From contig NZ_LNYK01000003.1 of NCBI RefSeq assembly GCF_001467825.1, forward strand, positions 1 to 64,000: a stretch of DNA of 64,000 nucleotides. The letters run 5' to 3'. The position numbers and the translations under genes were made by a program. Under the pieces are notes generated by a model that saw nothing but the letters and a program-made list of their open reading frames with translations, did not search any database and was not told the origin of the DNA. Positions 63,439 through 64,000 of this stretch are shown here, piece by piece. Origin of the DNA: Legionella londiniensis (GTDB taxonomy: Bacteria > Pseudomonadota > Gammaproteobacteria > Legionellales > Legionellaceae). Each line of letters begins with the position of its first letter. Position 1 is the first letter of the stretch.

Positions 63439-64000
63439 TTAAATCAACTTTAAAGAACGCAATACATCCTCCAAAGGTTTTTGATGTTCTTCGCTCAGGC
63501 GTGTCAGCGGCAGGCGAATCTCATCGGAGATCAAACCCATTTTATGCATGGCCCATTTAACAGGAATGGGGTTTGCTTCAACAAACATCAATTGGTGAAG
63601 CGGCATTAACTGCTCTTGCAGTTCAAGGCATGAAGCGTTCGCCCCGTTTGTTGCGGCATCGCAGAGTTTTGCCATATATTTGGCAGCAACATTGGCCGTG
63701 ACTGAAATGACCCCTTTTGCACCCGACCGCATCCATTGCAGGGCAGTTAAGTCATCGCCGCTGTATACATCAAGCCTGTCTCCGCAGCCATCTAAAATCT
63801 CTTGAAGCCTCGCCATATCCCCCGTTGCCTCTTTAATCCCAATAATATTGGAGATTTTGGAAAGACGGGCTACCGTCTTTGGCAATAAATCACAGGCAGT
63901 CCTGCCAGGGACATTATACAAAATAATAGGCAGCGCAACTTCCTGGGCAATCCGGCTATAATGTTCATATAAACCAGCCTGAGTGGGTTTTATGTAAGCA
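63439..64000 (-). CDS. dapA: 4-hydroxy-tetrahydrodipicolinate synthase, 3' part (runs off the window)
   Basis: The gene is open to the right edge; its start lies beyond 64000. The visible C-terminal 186 residues include [25 protein letters not shown] with the substrate-binding arginine, and the Schiff-base lysine in [10 protein letters not shown]. The enzyme condenses pyruvate with aspartate semialdehyde for lysine and diaminopimelate. It is followed by the mini-BamC gene in the order known from E. coli dapA-bamC. Confidence 0.95.
   Translation of the reverse strand, partial: AYIKPTQAGLYEHYSRIAQEVALPIILYNVPGRTACDLLPKTVARLSKISNIIGIKEATGDMARLQEILDGCGDRLDVYSGDDLTALQWMRSGAKGVISVTANVAAKYMAKLCDAATNGANASCLELQEQLMPLHQLMFVEANPIPVKWAMHKMGLISDEIRLPLTRLSEEHQKPLEDVLRSLKLI

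Overview
The window reads as chromosomal DNA of a gammaproteobacterium of the order Legionellales, most probably Legionella or a close relative. This is inferred from gene content, not from a database match. The supporting content is a Com1/DsbA2-type periplasmic thiol oxidoreductase, an amino-acid-catabolising metabolism (a full leucine degradation operon), several large eukaryote-facing or coiled-coil proteins that look like Dot/Icm effectors, a minimal BamC-like lipoprotein beside dapA, and a PA3496-type small acidic protein. Coding density is high. Most genes sit in short operons with 1-20 nt overlaps.

Layout. 64-5097 (minus): a 744-residue protein built of about 20 tandem 34-residue repeats, then the trmJ-iscS-iscA operon. 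5276-6367 (plus): ispB and tRNA-Pro(CGG). 6494-9416 (minus): a TVP38-family membrane protein, a mercuric-reductase-like flavoprotein and a CDP-alcohol phosphatidyltransferase. 9588-11489 (minus): a bufferin-type RiPP operon (bufA precursor, bufB MNIO enzyme, bufC partner). 11751-15381 (plus): a FecR/DUF6600 exported protein, a CsiV-like protein and an MFS transporter. 15484-21967 (minus): msbA-lpxK and a secreted protein, a second secreted protein, pyrD and a methyltransferase.

22028-39065 (plus) is a metabolic block. Isovaleryl-CoA dehydrogenase, thiolase, methylcrotonyl-CoA carboxylase (two subunits), methylglutaconyl-CoA hydratase and HMG-CoA lyase take leucine carbon to acetoacetate and acetyl-CoA. 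An acetoacetyl-CoA synthetase further on can return acetoacetate to the thiolase. Between them lie aguB-speA-aguA, the arginine to agmatine to N-carbamoylputrescine to putrescine route. The block ends with metNIQ, a methionine importer preceded by a good promoter and an RNA that matches the SAM-II riboswitch layout.

39290-53630: a coiled-coil effector candidate, a 54-residue PA3496-type protein, rsmJ-glyS-glyQ, dsbA2, uvrD, a prolyl-iminopeptidase homologue that has lost its catalytic serine, dtd, mlaA, trmL and gshA-gshB. 53879-56658: two rhodaneses, secB and gpsA. 56798 to the end (minus): a cysteine-protease-like effector candidate, murI, a second coiled-coil effector candidate, an REP-associated tyrosine transposase (RAYT), a DUF1704/MATCAP-like metallopeptidase, a mini-BamC and the 3' part of dapA.

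The most unusual feature is a GTAG-headed REP/BIME repeat family centred on the RAYT at 61065-61583. Its copies are spread over 45-62 kb. In two housekeeping genes, gpsA and murI, the repeat arm itself encodes the last residues and the stop codon. The SAM-II-like leader, the bufferin operon, the 34-residue solenoid and a pair of proteins sharing a coiled-coil plus LPD7-like layout are the other main points of interest.
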